Shown: piece after piece, positions 8,851-17,993 of the stretch
Layout of the letters: every line of letters starts with the position of its first letter
Position numbering within the stretch: position 1 is the stretch's first letter
From: Streptomyces liliiviolaceus
GTDB taxonomy: Bacteria; Actinomycetota; Actinomycetes; Streptomycetales; Streptomycetaceae
Assembly: GCF_018070025.1 (NCBI RefSeq)
Contig: NZ_JAGPYQ010000002.1
Coordinates: 1,736,001-1,800,000, forward strand
Reading direction: 5' to 3'
DNA: 64,000 bases
Notes under the pieces: generated by a model
What the model was told of the DNA's origin: nothing
The model's database searches: none
Seen by the model: the letters and a program-made list of their open reading frames with translations, nothing else
Translations under genes and position numbers: made by a program

Positions 8851-11120
8851 CCGGCCCCCTCTACCGGGACCCGGACGCACCGGTCGAGGCCCGGGTGCGG
8901 GACCTGCTGGGCCGCATGACCCTCCAGGAGAAGGTCGGCCAGGTCAACCAGCGCCTCTACGGCTGGGACGCCTACGAGCGGACGCCGTCCGGCGAGTACC
9001 GGCTCACCGACGCCTTCCTGACCGAGGTCGCCGACGGTGACGGCATGGGCGCCCTCTACGGGCTCCAGCGCGCCGACCCCTGGTCGGGGGTCGGGTTCGC
9101 GGACGGCATCACGGCGGCCGACGGCGCCCGGGTCTCGGACGACGTGCAGCGGCACGTCGTGGAGAACACCCGCCTGGGTGTCCCGGTGCTGTTCGTGGAG
9201 GAGGTACCGCACGGCCATCAGGCCCTCGACGGCACCCTTCTGCCGGTGAACCTCGGCGTGGGCGCCACCTGGGACCCCGACCTGTACGAGGCCGCCGCCG
9301 AGGCGGCGGGCGCCGAACTGCGCTCCCGCGGGGGCCATGTGGCGCTCGTGTCGGCCCTCGACCTGGTGCGCGACCCGCGCTGGGGCCGCGCCGAGGAGTG
9401 CTTCGGCGAGGACCCGTACCTGGCGGCCCGGTTCACGGAGGCGCTGGTACGCGGTATGCGCAGGGCGGATGCCGCGGTCGTCCTCAAGCATTTCGCCGGG
9501 CAGGGTGCCACGGTCGGCGGACGCAACAGCGCGGCCACCGAACTCGGGCCCAGGGAACTCCACGAGATCCACCTCGCGGCGGCACGCGCGGGCATCCGGG
9601 CCGGTGCGGCCGGGGTGATGGCCGCGTACAACGAACTCGACGGCCTGCCCTGTGTCGCGAACCAGCCTCTGCTGACCGGACTGCTGCGTGAGCAGTGGGG
9701 TTACGAGGGGATAGTCATGGCGGACGGCGGGGCCATCGACCGTCTGGTGCGGCTCACCGGCGACCCGGTGGCCGCGGGCGCCATGGCGCTGTCGGCCGGC
9801 TGCGACCTCGGCCTGTGGGACGCGTGCTTCCCACAGCTGGCCGAGGCCGTCTCCCGTGGACTCGTTCCCGAGGCGACGCTCGACACCGCCGTCGCCCGGG
9901 TCCTGACCCTCAAGTTCCGGCTCGGCCTCTTCGAGCGGCCGTACACGTCCGGGCGGCCCACTCATGAAACGCCCTTCCCGGTAAGGGAGTTGAGCGAGCG
10001 GATCGCCAGAGCCTCCGTCGTGCTACTCGAACACGACGGCGACACCCTACCGTTGTCGGCGGCGGCCCGGCGGATCGCCGTCCTCGGGCCCAACGCCGAC
10101 TCCGTACCGCAGCAGATCGGGGACTACACCGCGCCCCAGCGACCCGGGACGGGAATCACGGTGCTGCAAGGCATCCGCGAAGTGGCTCCCGACGGCGTGG
10201 AGGTCACCCATGCCGCCGGGTGCGCGCTGACCGGCGCCGATCTGTCCGCGCTCCCCGAGGCGGTCGCCCTGGCCGCCGCGGCCGATGTGGCCGTGCTGGT
10301 CCTGGGCGGTTCCAGCGCCCGCGACGGTGGGACGACCTTCGACGACAACGGGGCCGCGCGGGTCGGTGCGGCCACGCCGAGTGGCATGACCTGCGGCGAG
10401 GGCGTCGATCTGGCCGACCTCGCGCTGCCCGTCGCGCAGTTGAAGCTGATCGACGCCGTGGTCGCCACCGGTACGCCGGTCGTCGTGGTCCTGGTCCAGG
10501 GACGTCCGCATGCCTTGCCGGACCTCTCCTCAACCGCGGGCGCCGTACTCAGCGCGTGGTATCCGGGACCCTGGGGCGGCCGGGCCGTCGCCGACGTCCT
10601 GTTCGGCCGGGCCGAGCCGGAGGGACGGCTCCCCGTGTCGGTACCGCGCTCGGCGGCCCAACTGCCCGTCTTCTACAACGGCAAGGACCACCGCTACCGG
10701 GGATACGTCGACCAACCGGCCTCCGCCCGCCACCCGTTCGGCCACGGACTGTCGTACACGTCGGTGTCCTACGGCGAGCCGAAGCTGTCGCGTACGTCCG
10801 TGCCCCTGGACGCGCCCACGCTGACCTGCGCGGTCACCGTCACGAACACGGGGCGGCGGCCGGTGTGCGAGACCGTGCAGCTTTATGTGCGGCGGCTGTC
10901 CGGCGGCTCCTCGTGGCCCAGGACGAGAGAGCTGCGCGGGTTCACCCGGGTGCGGCTGGCCCCGGGCGAGAGCGCGGAAGCCGTGTTCGGCATCGACGCG
11001 GACACGCTCGGTTCGGTGACCCGTGATCTGACCGTGGGTGTCGAGGCGGGCGAACTCCGGCTGGAGACCGGCCCGTCGTCCGACCGGACCAGCGGGGTCT
11101 CCCTCACGGTGGGGCCCTGA
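8847..11120 (+). CDS. Glycoside hydrolase family 3 beta-glycosidase
   Basis: 757 aa, no signal peptide. Full GH3 plan: (beta/alpha)8 domain with LGRMTLQEKVGQV and VVLKHFAGQGATVGGRN, catalytic nucleophile Asp293 in IVMADGGAID, the alpha/beta sandwich domain, and a C-terminal fibronectin-III-like domain (YNGKDHRYRGYVD, HPFGHGLSYTSV). Family members cleave terminal beta-glucose, xylose or arabinose. Start ATG overlaps the stop of the upstream hydrolase, and the gene ends the operon. It probably trims the products of the GH5/GH42-like enzyme. Confidence 0.88.
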   Translation: MTGPLYRDPDAPVEARVRDLLGRMTLQEKVGQVNQRLYGWDAYERTPSGEYRLTDAFLTEVADGDGMGALYGLQRADPWSGVGFADGITAADGARVSDDVQRHVVENTRLGVPVLFVEEVPHGHQALDGTLLPVNLGVGATWDPDLYEAAAEAAGAELRSRGGHVALVSALDLVRDPRWGRAEECFGEDPYLAARFTEALVRGMRRADAAVVLKHFAGQGATVGGRNSAATELGPRELHEIHLAAARAGIRAGAAGVMAAYNELDGLPCVANQPLLTGLLREQWGYEGIVMADGGAIDRLVRLTGDPVAAGAMALSAGCDLGLWDACFPQLAEAVSRGLVPEATLDTAVARVLTLKFRLGLFERPYTSGRPTHETPFPVRELSERIARASVVLLEHDGDTLPLSAAARRIAVLGPNADSVPQQIGDYTAPQRPGTGITVLQGIREVAPDGVEVTHAAGCALTGADLSALPEAVALAAAADVAVLVLGGSSARDGGTTFDDNGAARVGAATPSGMTCGEGVDLADLALPVAQLKLIDAVVATGTPVVVVLVQGRPHALPDLSSTAGAVLSAWYPGPWGGRAVADVLFGRAEPEGRLPVSVPRSAAQLPVFYNGKDHRYRGYVDQPASARHPFGHGLSYTSVSYGEPKLSRTSVPLDAPTLTCAVTVTNTGRRPVCETVQLYVRRLSGGSSWPRTRELRGFTRVRLAPGESAEAVFGIDADTLGSVTRDLTVGVEAGELRLETGPSSDRTSGVSLTVGP

Positions 11121-11144
11121 TCCTCCGTCCCGCGCGGTACGCGC

Positions 11145-11924
11145 CTACTCCACGCCGGCCGTGACGTCACCGTTGACGGTGGTGAGCGTCATGCTGCGGT
11201 CGTCGTCCCCGTCGCCGGTGGGGACGGTGACCGAGGGGCGGCCGTTGTCGGTGGTCGCCGCGACCCGGTAGGCGGGCGCGTCGTGCGGCAGCATGACCCG
11301 GACCGAGCCGTTGGTGGTGAGGGCACCGACGCCGTCCGGCGAGGTGGCGCAGTCGAGCGTCACGTCGCCGTTCACCGTCTCGGCGTGCAGGTCGTCGGCT
11401 CGCAGGGTGCCCGCGCGTACGGATCCGTTGCGGGTCTCTAGGCGGACGGGGGCGTCCTTCCGGCCGGACCTGGTCACGGTGACGTCGCCGTTGACGGTCG
11501 TGAGGTCCAGCGCGGCAGAGACGCCGGCCACGTCGATTCCGGCGTTGCGGGCGGAGACGGTGACGGACGCGCCCTTCGGGACGTCGACCTCGGGCATCCG
11601 GGCGCACTCCTCGCCGGACTCCTGACCGTCGGTGTCCTGCTTCGGGCACGACAGGTCGAGCACCCAGGTGTCGTCCCGGTGGGACCACTCGTGCCGGATG
11701 TGGCCTCCGACGCCGACCCGGTCGCCGTCCGCGGGGCGCAGCCGCACCCCGTTGTCGGTGGTGATCACCAGGTCGGCGCCCCGGGCCACGGCGGGCAGTG
11801 CCGCGGCTCCCCATCCGCCTTCGTCGTGGTTCCCGTCGTGCCCTCCGCCGCATGCCGCGACGAGGGGGACGACAGCCAGCAGGGCAACCAGGCTCCGTGC
11901 GCGCGTCGTTGTCGTTGCGTCCAT
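11145..11924 (-). CDS. DUF4097 family lipoprotein (putative adhesin-like beta-helix)
   Basis: About 259 aa from ATG 11924, which places a lipoprotein signal at the N-terminus (SLVALLAVVPLVAACGGG, lipobox VAAC). An ATG at 11957 would add 11 residues. Repeating TTVNGDVTV / ETRNGSVRAG / ETVNGDVTL / TTNGSVRV units are typical of the DUF4097 right-handed beta-helix. It lies 94 bp after the GH13 gene on the same strand and may be the last gene of that operon. Function unknown; cell-surface location is inferred. Confidence 0.75.
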   Translation of the reverse strand: MDATTTTRARSLVALLAVVPLVAACGGGHDGNHDEGGWGAAALPAVARGADLVITTDNGVRLRPADGDRVGVGGHIRHEWSHRDDTWVLDLSCPKQDTDGQESGEECARMPEVDVPKGASVTVSARNAGIDVAGVSAALDLTTVNGDVTVTRSGRKDAPVRLETRNGSVRAGTLRADDLHAETVNGDVTLDCATSPDGVGALTTNGSVRVMLPHDAPAYRVAATTDNGRPSVTVPTGDGDDDRSMTLTTVNGDVTAGVE

Positions 11925-12018
11925 GCCCGGTCGGTTTCCCCCTGCCCGCGCATCCATGACTCCTGAGGCCTCGCGAGAACATGACCTCAACGCCTCGCGG
12001 GAACCGCTGCCGTGCGCG

Positions 12019-13782
12019 TCAGGCCACCGCCGTGACGGCAGCCTCCGCCCGGTCCGGCTCCCCCGTGGTGAACCAGACCGTGGCGTCCGGAGGCACGTGG
12101 GTCGTCACCGGCTCGGACGCGGCCAGGACTCGTGCCCCGGGTGGCAGTGGGACGGGCTGCGCGCCGAGGTTGGCGACGACTTCGACGGAGCCGTTGGCGA
12201 GGTGCAGGACGGCGTCGGGAGAACTCAGCCATTTGAGGGTCCCCTCCCCCAGCCGGTAGCGGCGGCGCAGGTCCAGCAGGGTGCGGTACAGCTCCAGCGT
12301 CGACCCCGGACGGCCCCGCTGTGCGGCCACGGCGTACGAGCCGTAGTCGGGCGGCTGGGGCAGCCAGGTGTCGGAGCCGCTGCGGGTGCCGAAGCCGAAG
12401 GCGGGGTCCGTCTCGGTCCACGGCAGGGGCACCCGGCAGCCGTCGCGTCCTCGGATGCGGTGTCCGGACCGTTCCCACACCGGGTCCTGGCGTGCCGCGT
12501 CCGGCAGGGCGGTCGCCTCGGGCAGGCCCAGTTCCTCGCCCTGGTACAGGTAGGCGGACCCGGGCAGGGCCAGCATGAGCGCGGTGGCCGCGCGCGCCCG
12601 GCGCAGACCCAGCGGCCGGTCGGGCTGCGGGTCGTCGGCGCCCACGCCGTGTTCCAGCTCGACCTGTCCCTCGTACCCGAAGCGGCTCGCGTGCCGCATC
12701 ACGTCGTGGTTGGACAGGACCCAGGTGGTCGGCGCGCCGACGCCGTCGTTGGCCGCCAGCGACTCGGCGATGACGTTCCGCAGCGGGGCCGCCTGCCAGG
12801 GCGTCTCCAGGAAGCGGAAGTTGAAGGCCTGGTGCATCTCGTCGGCGCGGATGATCCGCGCGGCGCGCTCCGGCGGCAGCCATGCCTCGGCGCACAGGAT
12901 GCGCCGGCCGTCGTAGGTGTCCAGCAGCCGGCGCCAGCTCCGGAAGATCTCGTGGATGCCCTCCTGGTCCCACATGGGAGGCATCACGCCGTCGACGGGC
13001 TCGATCACGCCGTGGGTCGGCCGGGGCCAGTCGGGCAGACCGGGAGCCTTGACGAGGGCGTCGCAGACATCGACGCGGAAGCCGTCGACATCGCGGTCGA
13101 GCCAGAAGCGGAGCGTCCGTTCGAAGTCCTCGCGGACGGCGGGGTTGTCCCAGTTCCAGTCGGGCTGGGAGGCGTCGAACAGGTGCAGGTACCACTGCCC
13201 GGGGCGGCCGTCGGCCTCGGTGACCCTGGTCCAGGCGGGCCCTTCGAACATCGACGTCCAGTCGTTGGGCGGCAGGGAGCCGTCCGGTCCGCGGCCGTCA
13301 CGGAAGTGGAACAGGGCCCGCTCGTCGCTGCCGGGGGCGGCGGCGAGCGCGTCACGGAACGCGAGGTGTTCCGAGGAGCAGTGGTTGGGCACGAGGTCGA
13401 CGATCACGCGAATGCCCACGTCGTGCGCCCGCGCGAGGAGTTCGTCGAAGTCGGCGAGCGTGCCGTAGCGCGGGTCCACCGCGCGGTAGTCGGCCACGTC
13501 GTAGCCGCCGTCGCGCTGCGGCGAGGGATAGAAGGGGGAGAGCCACAGGGCGTCGACGCCGAGGTCCGCCAGGTGGTCGAGCCGTCCGGTGATGCCGGGC
13601 AGGTCACCGGTGCCGTCACCGTCGCCGTCGGCGAACGAGCGCGGATAGATCTGGTAGATGACGGCGGTCCGCCACCAGTCGTCGTCGGCCGCCCCGGACG
13701 GCGGACCGGCCTGAGCGACAGCGGCTGCGGAGGTGGCTGCGGGAGTGGCAGCGGCTGCGGGAGTGGAGTCTGCCGTGGTCAT
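12019..13782 (-). CDS. GH13 alpha-glucosidase / oligo-1,6-glucosidase
   Basis: 587 aa; ATG with AGGAG about 10 nt upstream, overlapping the stop of the nitrilase gene. GH13 signatures in order: WWRTAVIYQIYPRSFADGDG, nucleophile Asp238 in DGFRVDV, acid/base Glu299 in ILCAEAW, and stabiliser Asp360 in LSNHD. The start is preceded by an Ala/Thr-rich stretch of about 35 residues without a signal peptide, so the enzyme is cytoplasmic. It hydrolyses alpha-glucosides brought in by the adjacent ABC importer. The nitrilase neighbour suggests the substrate may not be a plain maltodextrin. Confidence 0.88.
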   Translation of the reverse strand: MTTADSTPAAAATPAATSAAAVAQAGPPSGAADDDWWRTAVIYQIYPRSFADGDGDGTGDLPGITGRLDHLADLGVDALWLSPFYPSPQRDGGYDVADYRAVDPRYGTLADFDELLARAHDVGIRVIVDLVPNHCSSEHLAFRDALAAAPGSDERALFHFRDGRGPDGSLPPNDWTSMFEGPAWTRVTEADGRPGQWYLHLFDASQPDWNWDNPAVREDFERTLRFWLDRDVDGFRVDVCDALVKAPGLPDWPRPTHGVIEPVDGVMPPMWDQEGIHEIFRSWRRLLDTYDGRRILCAEAWLPPERAARIIRADEMHQAFNFRFLETPWQAAPLRNVIAESLAANDGVGAPTTWVLSNHDVMRHASRFGYEGQVELEHGVGADDPQPDRPLGLRRARAATALMLALPGSAYLYQGEELGLPEATALPDAARQDPVWERSGHRIRGRDGCRVPLPWTETDPAFGFGTRSGSDTWLPQPPDYGSYAVAAQRGRPGSTLELYRTLLDLRRRYRLGEGTLKWLSSPDAVLHLANGSVEVVANLGAQPVPLPPGARVLAASEPVTTHVPPDATVWFTTGEPDRAEAAVTAVA

Positions 13783-14672
13783 AGCAGCGGGGTCTCCTGT
13801 GCGTAGATGTCGGGCCGGCGGTCGCCGAGCAGGTCGTTGTGCGGGGAGATGGCCTTGTCGCGGGACAGGTGGAGGAAGAGGTCGGCCGCGGCCCGCTGCT
13901 CCGAATCGCCCGGATTGCTCGAAGTGGTGGGAGCGGTGACGGCGGACGTGAGCCAGCCGAACTGGTCGATGACCGCAGTCCCCTGCGTCCACTCCTGTCC
14001 CCGCTCGACGCCGCTGCGGTCCGCGCACGCGATGAAGACACCGTTGGCGCGTGCGGCGGACTGGGCCTGGATGATCTCCGCCGGATACTGGCCCGCCGGA
14101 TGCTCGACCAGCGGCCAGTTGGTCGGAACGGCTATCAGGTCGGCGCCGGCGAGTGCGAGCCGGCGGGGCATCTCGGCGAATTCGAGGTCGTAGCAGATCA
14201 GTACACCGATACGGCCGTGTGCCGTGTCGACCACCGGCGGGGTCCGGTCCCCGGGCGTGAAGAACAAGGTCTCCCGGTCCCACAGGTGTGTCTTGCGGTA
14301 GACCGCCCGCACACCACTCGCGTCGACCACGGCGGCGCTGTTGTACAGCGTGTCGTCCGCGTCGTCCGCGTGCTGGCAGAAGCCCAGCACGACGACACTC
14401 CGCGTACCGGCGAGCACCGCGCTCAGTTCGGAGAAGAAGGGGTCCTCGACGGTGATCGCCGTAGTCCGGGCCTCCTCGGCGGTCTCGAAGACATAGCCGG
14501 AGGTGACCAGTTCGGGCAGGACGACGATGTCGGCCCCGTCCGCCAGGGCCCGCCGGACGGCGTCCAGGGCCATCGACTTGTTGTAGGACAGATCGCCGAC
14601 GCGTGGCGCCAGTTGCTCGCACACGACACGGGTCACGCCGGTCTTCGCGGCGGACGAACGGCCGGCGGTCAT
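13779..14672 (-). CDS. Carbon-nitrogen hydrolase (nitrilase superfamily amidase)
   Basis: 297 aa. The catalytic triad is visible: Glu54 (VVLPELV), Lys127 (VYRKTHLW) and Cys160 (VLICYDLEF). Members hydrolyse amides, carbamoyl groups or nitriles to acid plus ammonia. It overlaps the genes on both sides by 4 bp, so it is co-translated with sugar transporter and GH13 genes. This is an unusual setting that suggests the imported molecule carries an amide or similar C-N bond (inference). Confidence 0.82.
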   Translation of the reverse strand: MTAGRSSAAKTGVTRVVCEQLAPRVGDLSYNKSMALDAVRRALADGADIVVLPELVTSGYVFETAEEARTTAITVEDPFFSELSAVLAGTRSVVVLGFCQHADDADDTLYNSAAVVDASGVRAVYRKTHLWDRETLFFTPGDRTPPVVDTAHGRIGVLICYDLEFAEMPRRLALAGADLIAVPTNWPLVEHPAGQYPAEIIQAQSAARANGVFIACADRSGVERGQEWTQGTAVIDQFGWLTSAVTAPTTSSNPGDSEQRAAADLFLHLSRDKAISPHNDLLGDRRPDIYAQETPLL

Positions 14673-15469
14673 TTCACCGCTCCTTCCGTGAGGCCGGAGA
14701 TCAGGCGCCGTTGCAGGACCGTGTACGCCAGCAGCACCGGAAGGGCCACGAGGACGGCGGCCGCGGCGGTGACCGCGGGGTCGCTGGAGCGGGCGGCCCC
14801 GGAGAAGAAGGACAGCGCCAGCGGAACGGTCTGCACCGCCGCGTTGTCGGGGACCAGGATGAGGGCCAGCAGGAACTCGTTCCAGGTGAACAGGAAGAGC
14901 ACGGTGCCGAGGGTCGTGAGGGCGGGCCCGGCGATGGGCAGCACCACCAGCCGCAGGGTCTGGAACCTGCTGGTGCCGTCGATGCGCGCCGCTTCGAGCA
15001 GTTCCTGCGGGACCGAGGCGAAGAACGTACGCATCCAGAGCACCCCGAGCGGCACCGACAGGGCGATCTGCGGGAGGATCAGCGCCCAGTAGGTGTCGAT
15101 GAGGTTCCAGCCCGCGAGCAGTTCGTAGAGCGGCAGCACGGTGACCTCGTACGGCAGGACGAGGCCGAGCAGGAGCAGGCCCAGGATGACCTTGCCGCCG
15201 GGGACGCGCATGGTGGCCAGGGCGTACCCGGCGAGGCTCGCGAGGAGCACGGTGACCACGACGACGGTGACGGACACCAGCGCGCTCGACAGCAGTGCGG
15301 AGCCGAAGCGGCCCTGGGTCCAGGCCGTCGAGTAGCTGTCCAGGGACAGTCCGCCGGAGGAGCCGTCGAACGAGGAGACGACGATCGACACCAGCGGGAA
15401 GACGGCGACGACGGACGCGAGGACGAGCAGCGCGTGCGTGGTGACGCTCTCGGTACGGGCGATCCTCAT
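14669..15469 (-). CDS. Sugar ABC transporter permease, MalG type
   Basis: 266 aa, ATG at 15469, six predicted membrane helices. EAA loop ELLEAARIDGTSRFQTLRLV; C-terminal SGLTEGAVK as in MalG proteins. Four-base overlaps join it to the MalF-type gene before it and the nitrilase gene after it. Confidence 0.88.
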   Translation of the reverse strand: MRIARTESVTTHALLVLASVVAVFPLVSIVVSSFDGSSGGLSLDSYSTAWTQGRFGSALLSSALVSVTVVVVTVLLASLAGYALATMRVPGGKVILGLLLLGLVLPYEVTVLPLYELLAGWNLIDTYWALILPQIALSVPLGVLWMRTFFASVPQELLEAARIDGTSRFQTLRLVVLPIAGPALTTLGTVLFLFTWNEFLLALILVPDNAAVQTVPLALSFFSGAARSSDPAVTAAAAVLVALPVLLAYTVLQRRLISGLTEGAVK

Positions 15470-16473
15470 GGCTGCACCTTCCTGGCCGGTCGGACGGGAC
15501 CGCGTCGTAGGAGCCCGCGGCCCCTGCCGTCGCGTTCGCGCAGGAGGAGCTGTACGGCGACCACGACGGCGAGGATGACCACGGTGAGGACGATGGCCAG
15601 GGCGGAGGCCCGGCCGAGCATGCGGTTCTGGAACGCGTCCTGGTAGACGTACAGGCTGGGGACGGTGGTGGAGGTGCCGGGTCCGCCGCGGGTGGTGTTC
15701 CAGATGAGGTCGAAATTGCGCAGGGCGAAGGTGACCGTGAGGATCAGCGCGATCGAGATCTGGGGGCGCAGGGCGGGCAGCGTGATGGAGAAGAACTCCC
15801 GCACCGCTCCGGCGCCGTCCAGCCGGGCCGCCTCGTAGGTCGACCGGTCGATGGCCACGATGCCGCTGAGGAAGAGCACCATGCACAGGCCGTACTCGAC
15901 CCAGGTGCCGACCACTCCGATCGAGGGCAGGGCGGTGTCGAAGTTCCCGAGCCAGCTCGTCGTGAAGCGGCCCAGGCCCACCGACCGCAGCAGCGCGTTG
16001 ACCGGTCCGTCCTCGGCGAGGAGGTTCCGCCAGGCCACGGCGACGACGACGCTGGACAGGATCTGCGGCACGAACAGCAGGGCCCGGAACAGCGTCAGGC
16101 CGTACACGCGGATACGGGACATGGCTCCGGCGAGCAGCAGGCCCACGGCCACCGGCAGGGCGGCGTAGAAGAACAGCAGGACCAGTGAGTGCAGCAGGGC
16201 CGCGCGCAGGTCGGGGTCGGTGAAGACGGCCGTGTAGTTGTCGAGGCCGACCGGCGTGCCCTCGGTCAGGCCGTCGTAGGCGTAGAAGGAGTACCAGACG
16301 GAGATGCCGATGGGGTACACCACGAAGACGGCGAAGAAGGCCAGGGCCGGAGCCACGTACAGCAGCGAGGACCAGGAGAGGGAGGTCAGATGGCGGCGTG
16401 GCCGACTGCTGCGGCGTATGCCGGTCGGTGTGGGCGCGGTGTCGCGTTCCCGCGCGGGGGCGACGGTGCTCAC
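15466..16473 (-). CDS. Sugar ABC transporter permease, MalF/UgpA type
   Basis: 335 aa from a GTG start that overlaps the stop of the binding-protein gene (GTGA). A basic cytoplasmic N-terminus (RRSSRPRRHL) is followed by six predicted helices beginning at LLYVAPALAFFAVFVVYPIG. EAA loop STYEAARLDGAGAVREFFSI. It forms the transmembrane pore with the MalG-type partner. Confidence 0.88.
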   Translation of the reverse strand: MSTVAPARERDTAPTPTGIRRSSRPRRHLTSLSWSSLLYVAPALAFFAVFVVYPIGISVWYSFYAYDGLTEGTPVGLDNYTAVFTDPDLRAALLHSLVLLFFYAALPVAVGLLLAGAMSRIRVYGLTLFRALLFVPQILSSVVVAVAWRNLLAEDGPVNALLRSVGLGRFTTSWLGNFDTALPSIGVVGTWVEYGLCMVLFLSGIVAIDRSTYEAARLDGAGAVREFFSITLPALRPQISIALILTVTFALRNFDLIWNTTRGGPGTSTTVPSLYVYQDAFQNRMLGRASALAIVLTVVILAVVVAVQLLLRERDGRGRGLLRRGPVRPARKVQP

Positions 16474-17867
16474 TCGGACTCCCTCGCCTTCCGCCAGGAG
16501 TCCTGGACCGCCTTGGTGAAGGCGGCGCTGCTCGTGCGGCCCGCCATGACCTCCTGGAGTCGGCCGCCCATGACGGAGAGCATGTCGGTGGCGCTCCAGT
16601 CGTAGTAGCCGACCTGGGTGCCCGCGGCGATGGTGCGCTTGAGCACGTCGAGGGTCTGGCTCTGCAGGCTGTTCGCGCCCTTCGCGCCGTCGGTGACGAC
16701 GGGCAGGCGGCCGGTGTCGAGGATCTCCTGACCGGCTTCGGGGGTGTGCAGGGCCGCGAGGAAGGCGACGGCGGCGGGGGTGGCCTTGGAGGAGGCGGCG
16801 ATGTGCCACGGCGAGGCGGTGGCTCCGGCGCCGCCGGTGGTGAGCGCGCCGAAGCCGAACTTCTCGGGGTCGAGCTTGGCGCCGTTCCATGAGCCGCCGA
16901 CGAAGAAGGCGCCCGAGCCCTTGGCGAAGCGGGCGATGGCGTCCTCGTTGCTGAGACCGTCGTAGCCGGAGCCGAAGTAGCCCTTCTTCGCCCAGTCGGC
17001 CATGGTGTCGGCCGCCTTCTCGTTGCCGGTGGTGGCGAAGGTCGTGCCCGCCTTGCCGCCGATCCAGTCGCTGATCGAGGCGGGGCTCTGCTCGGTGACG
17101 GCGAGGTCGGAGAAGATGTGGGTGGCGGCGTACTGGTCGCTGTTGCCCAGCATGATCGGCTGCTTGCCTGCCTCCTTCACGACCGGGAGGTCCTTCTCCA
17201 GGTCGCTCAGGGACTGCGGCGGTTCGAGGTCCAGGGACTTGAGCAGGGCCTTGTTGTAGTAGATGCCCTGGACCTCGCTGATCGGGGACATCCCGTAGAG
17301 GTTCCCGTCGCCGAAGGCGGTGCCCGCGCTGTTCCAGCGGGCCGGTGCCAGGGTGCTCGCGCCGGTGCCGGTGAGCCAGCCGTAGGTCGCGGCCACGTCG
17401 TCGAGGGGGCGGACGAGCTTGGCCTTGACCAGGGCGCCGTCGACCGCGTACCCGATGTTGCCCTGGAACAGGTCGGGCGGGGTGCTGCCGGAGGCGGCGT
17501 TGACGACGGTGGCGATGAGGTCGTCGAAGCTCTTGTAGGTGATGTCGACGGTGACGTTCGGGTACTTCTTCTCGAAGGCCGGGACGACCGACTTCATCAG
17601 TGGCTTCTCCGCCTGGTCCGCCCACATCCGCAGGGTGACGTCACCGAGGTCGGCGACCTGTTCGGTGGTCACCGGCTCGGTGATGAAGGACTGCGTCCCG
17701 GCGGTGGCGGACTTGCCCGCGCCGGGCGCGCTGCACCCGGCGCAGGCGAGGACGGCGGCCACCGCGACGGCCGCGGCGGCGCCCCAGGCACGCCGGGGCG
17801 CGCCCGCTCTCCCGCCCGTTCTCTCACGGAGTACGCGACGGCGTACCTCACGACGTACGGATTTCAT
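16470..17867 (-). CDS. Extracellular sugar-binding lipoprotein of an ABC importer
   Basis: About 465 aa from ATG 17867 (AGGA about 12 nt upstream); a GTG at 17876 is possible but sits only 3 nt from that site. Long Arg-rich n-region, hydrophobic core and lipobox (LACAGC). Family 1 solute-binding fold with DVTLRMWADQAEKPLMKSVV at the mature N-terminus. First gene of the coupled operon; its promoter region contains the phased repeats at 17881-17975. Confidence 0.85.
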   Translation of the reverse strand: MKSVRREVRRRVLRERTGGRAGAPRRAWGAAAAVAVAAVLACAGCSAPGAGKSATAGTQSFITEPVTTEQVADLGDVTLRMWADQAEKPLMKSVVPAFEKKYPNVTVDITYKSFDDLIATVVNAASGSTPPDLFQGNIGYAVDGALVKAKLVRPLDDVAATYGWLTGTGASTLAPARWNSAGTAFGDGNLYGMSPISEVQGIYYNKALLKSLDLEPPQSLSDLEKDLPVVKEAGKQPIMLGNSDQYAATHIFSDLAVTEQSPASISDWIGGKAGTTFATTGNEKAADTMADWAKKGYFGSGYDGLSNEDAIARFAKGSGAFFVGGSWNGAKLDPEKFGFGALTTGGAGATASPWHIAASSKATPAAVAFLAALHTPEAGQEILDTGRLPVVTDGAKGANSLQSQTLDVLKRTIAAGTQVGYYDWSATDMLSVMGGRLQEVMAGRTSSAAFTKAVQDSWRKARESE

Positions 17868-17880
17868 CCGGTGCACCGTT

Positions 17881-17975
17881 CCTGTGTGGGCCTGTAAGGG
17901 TCTGTATTTTTCTGTATTGGTATGTGCGTATCTGTGCGGGTCTTCTTGGATCTGTACGTACGGATCTGTACGTAC
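17881..17975. repeat. Phased CTGT decamers followed by a perfect 14-bp tandem repeat
   Basis: Consecutive 10-mers begin CCTGT, CCTGT, TCTGT, TCTGT, TATGT, TCTGT at 17881, 17891, 17901, 17911, 17921 and 17931. These are followed by GGATCTGTACGTAC twice in perfect tandem (17948-17961 and 17962-17975), each with the palindrome GTACGTAC. The region is much more T-rich than its surroundings and forms the leader of the minus-strand binding-protein gene. A multi-site operator is the simplest reading. Confidence 0.7.
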
Positions 17976-17993
17976 GGACCTGTGCGGGAGAGG

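Noticed and set aside
5713..8880. Long open frame of about 1055 codons on the minus strand
   Set aside because: It is antisense to LacI and glycosidase genes that have clear motifs; long antisense frames are expected in high-GC DNA. No domain or ribosome site supports it.
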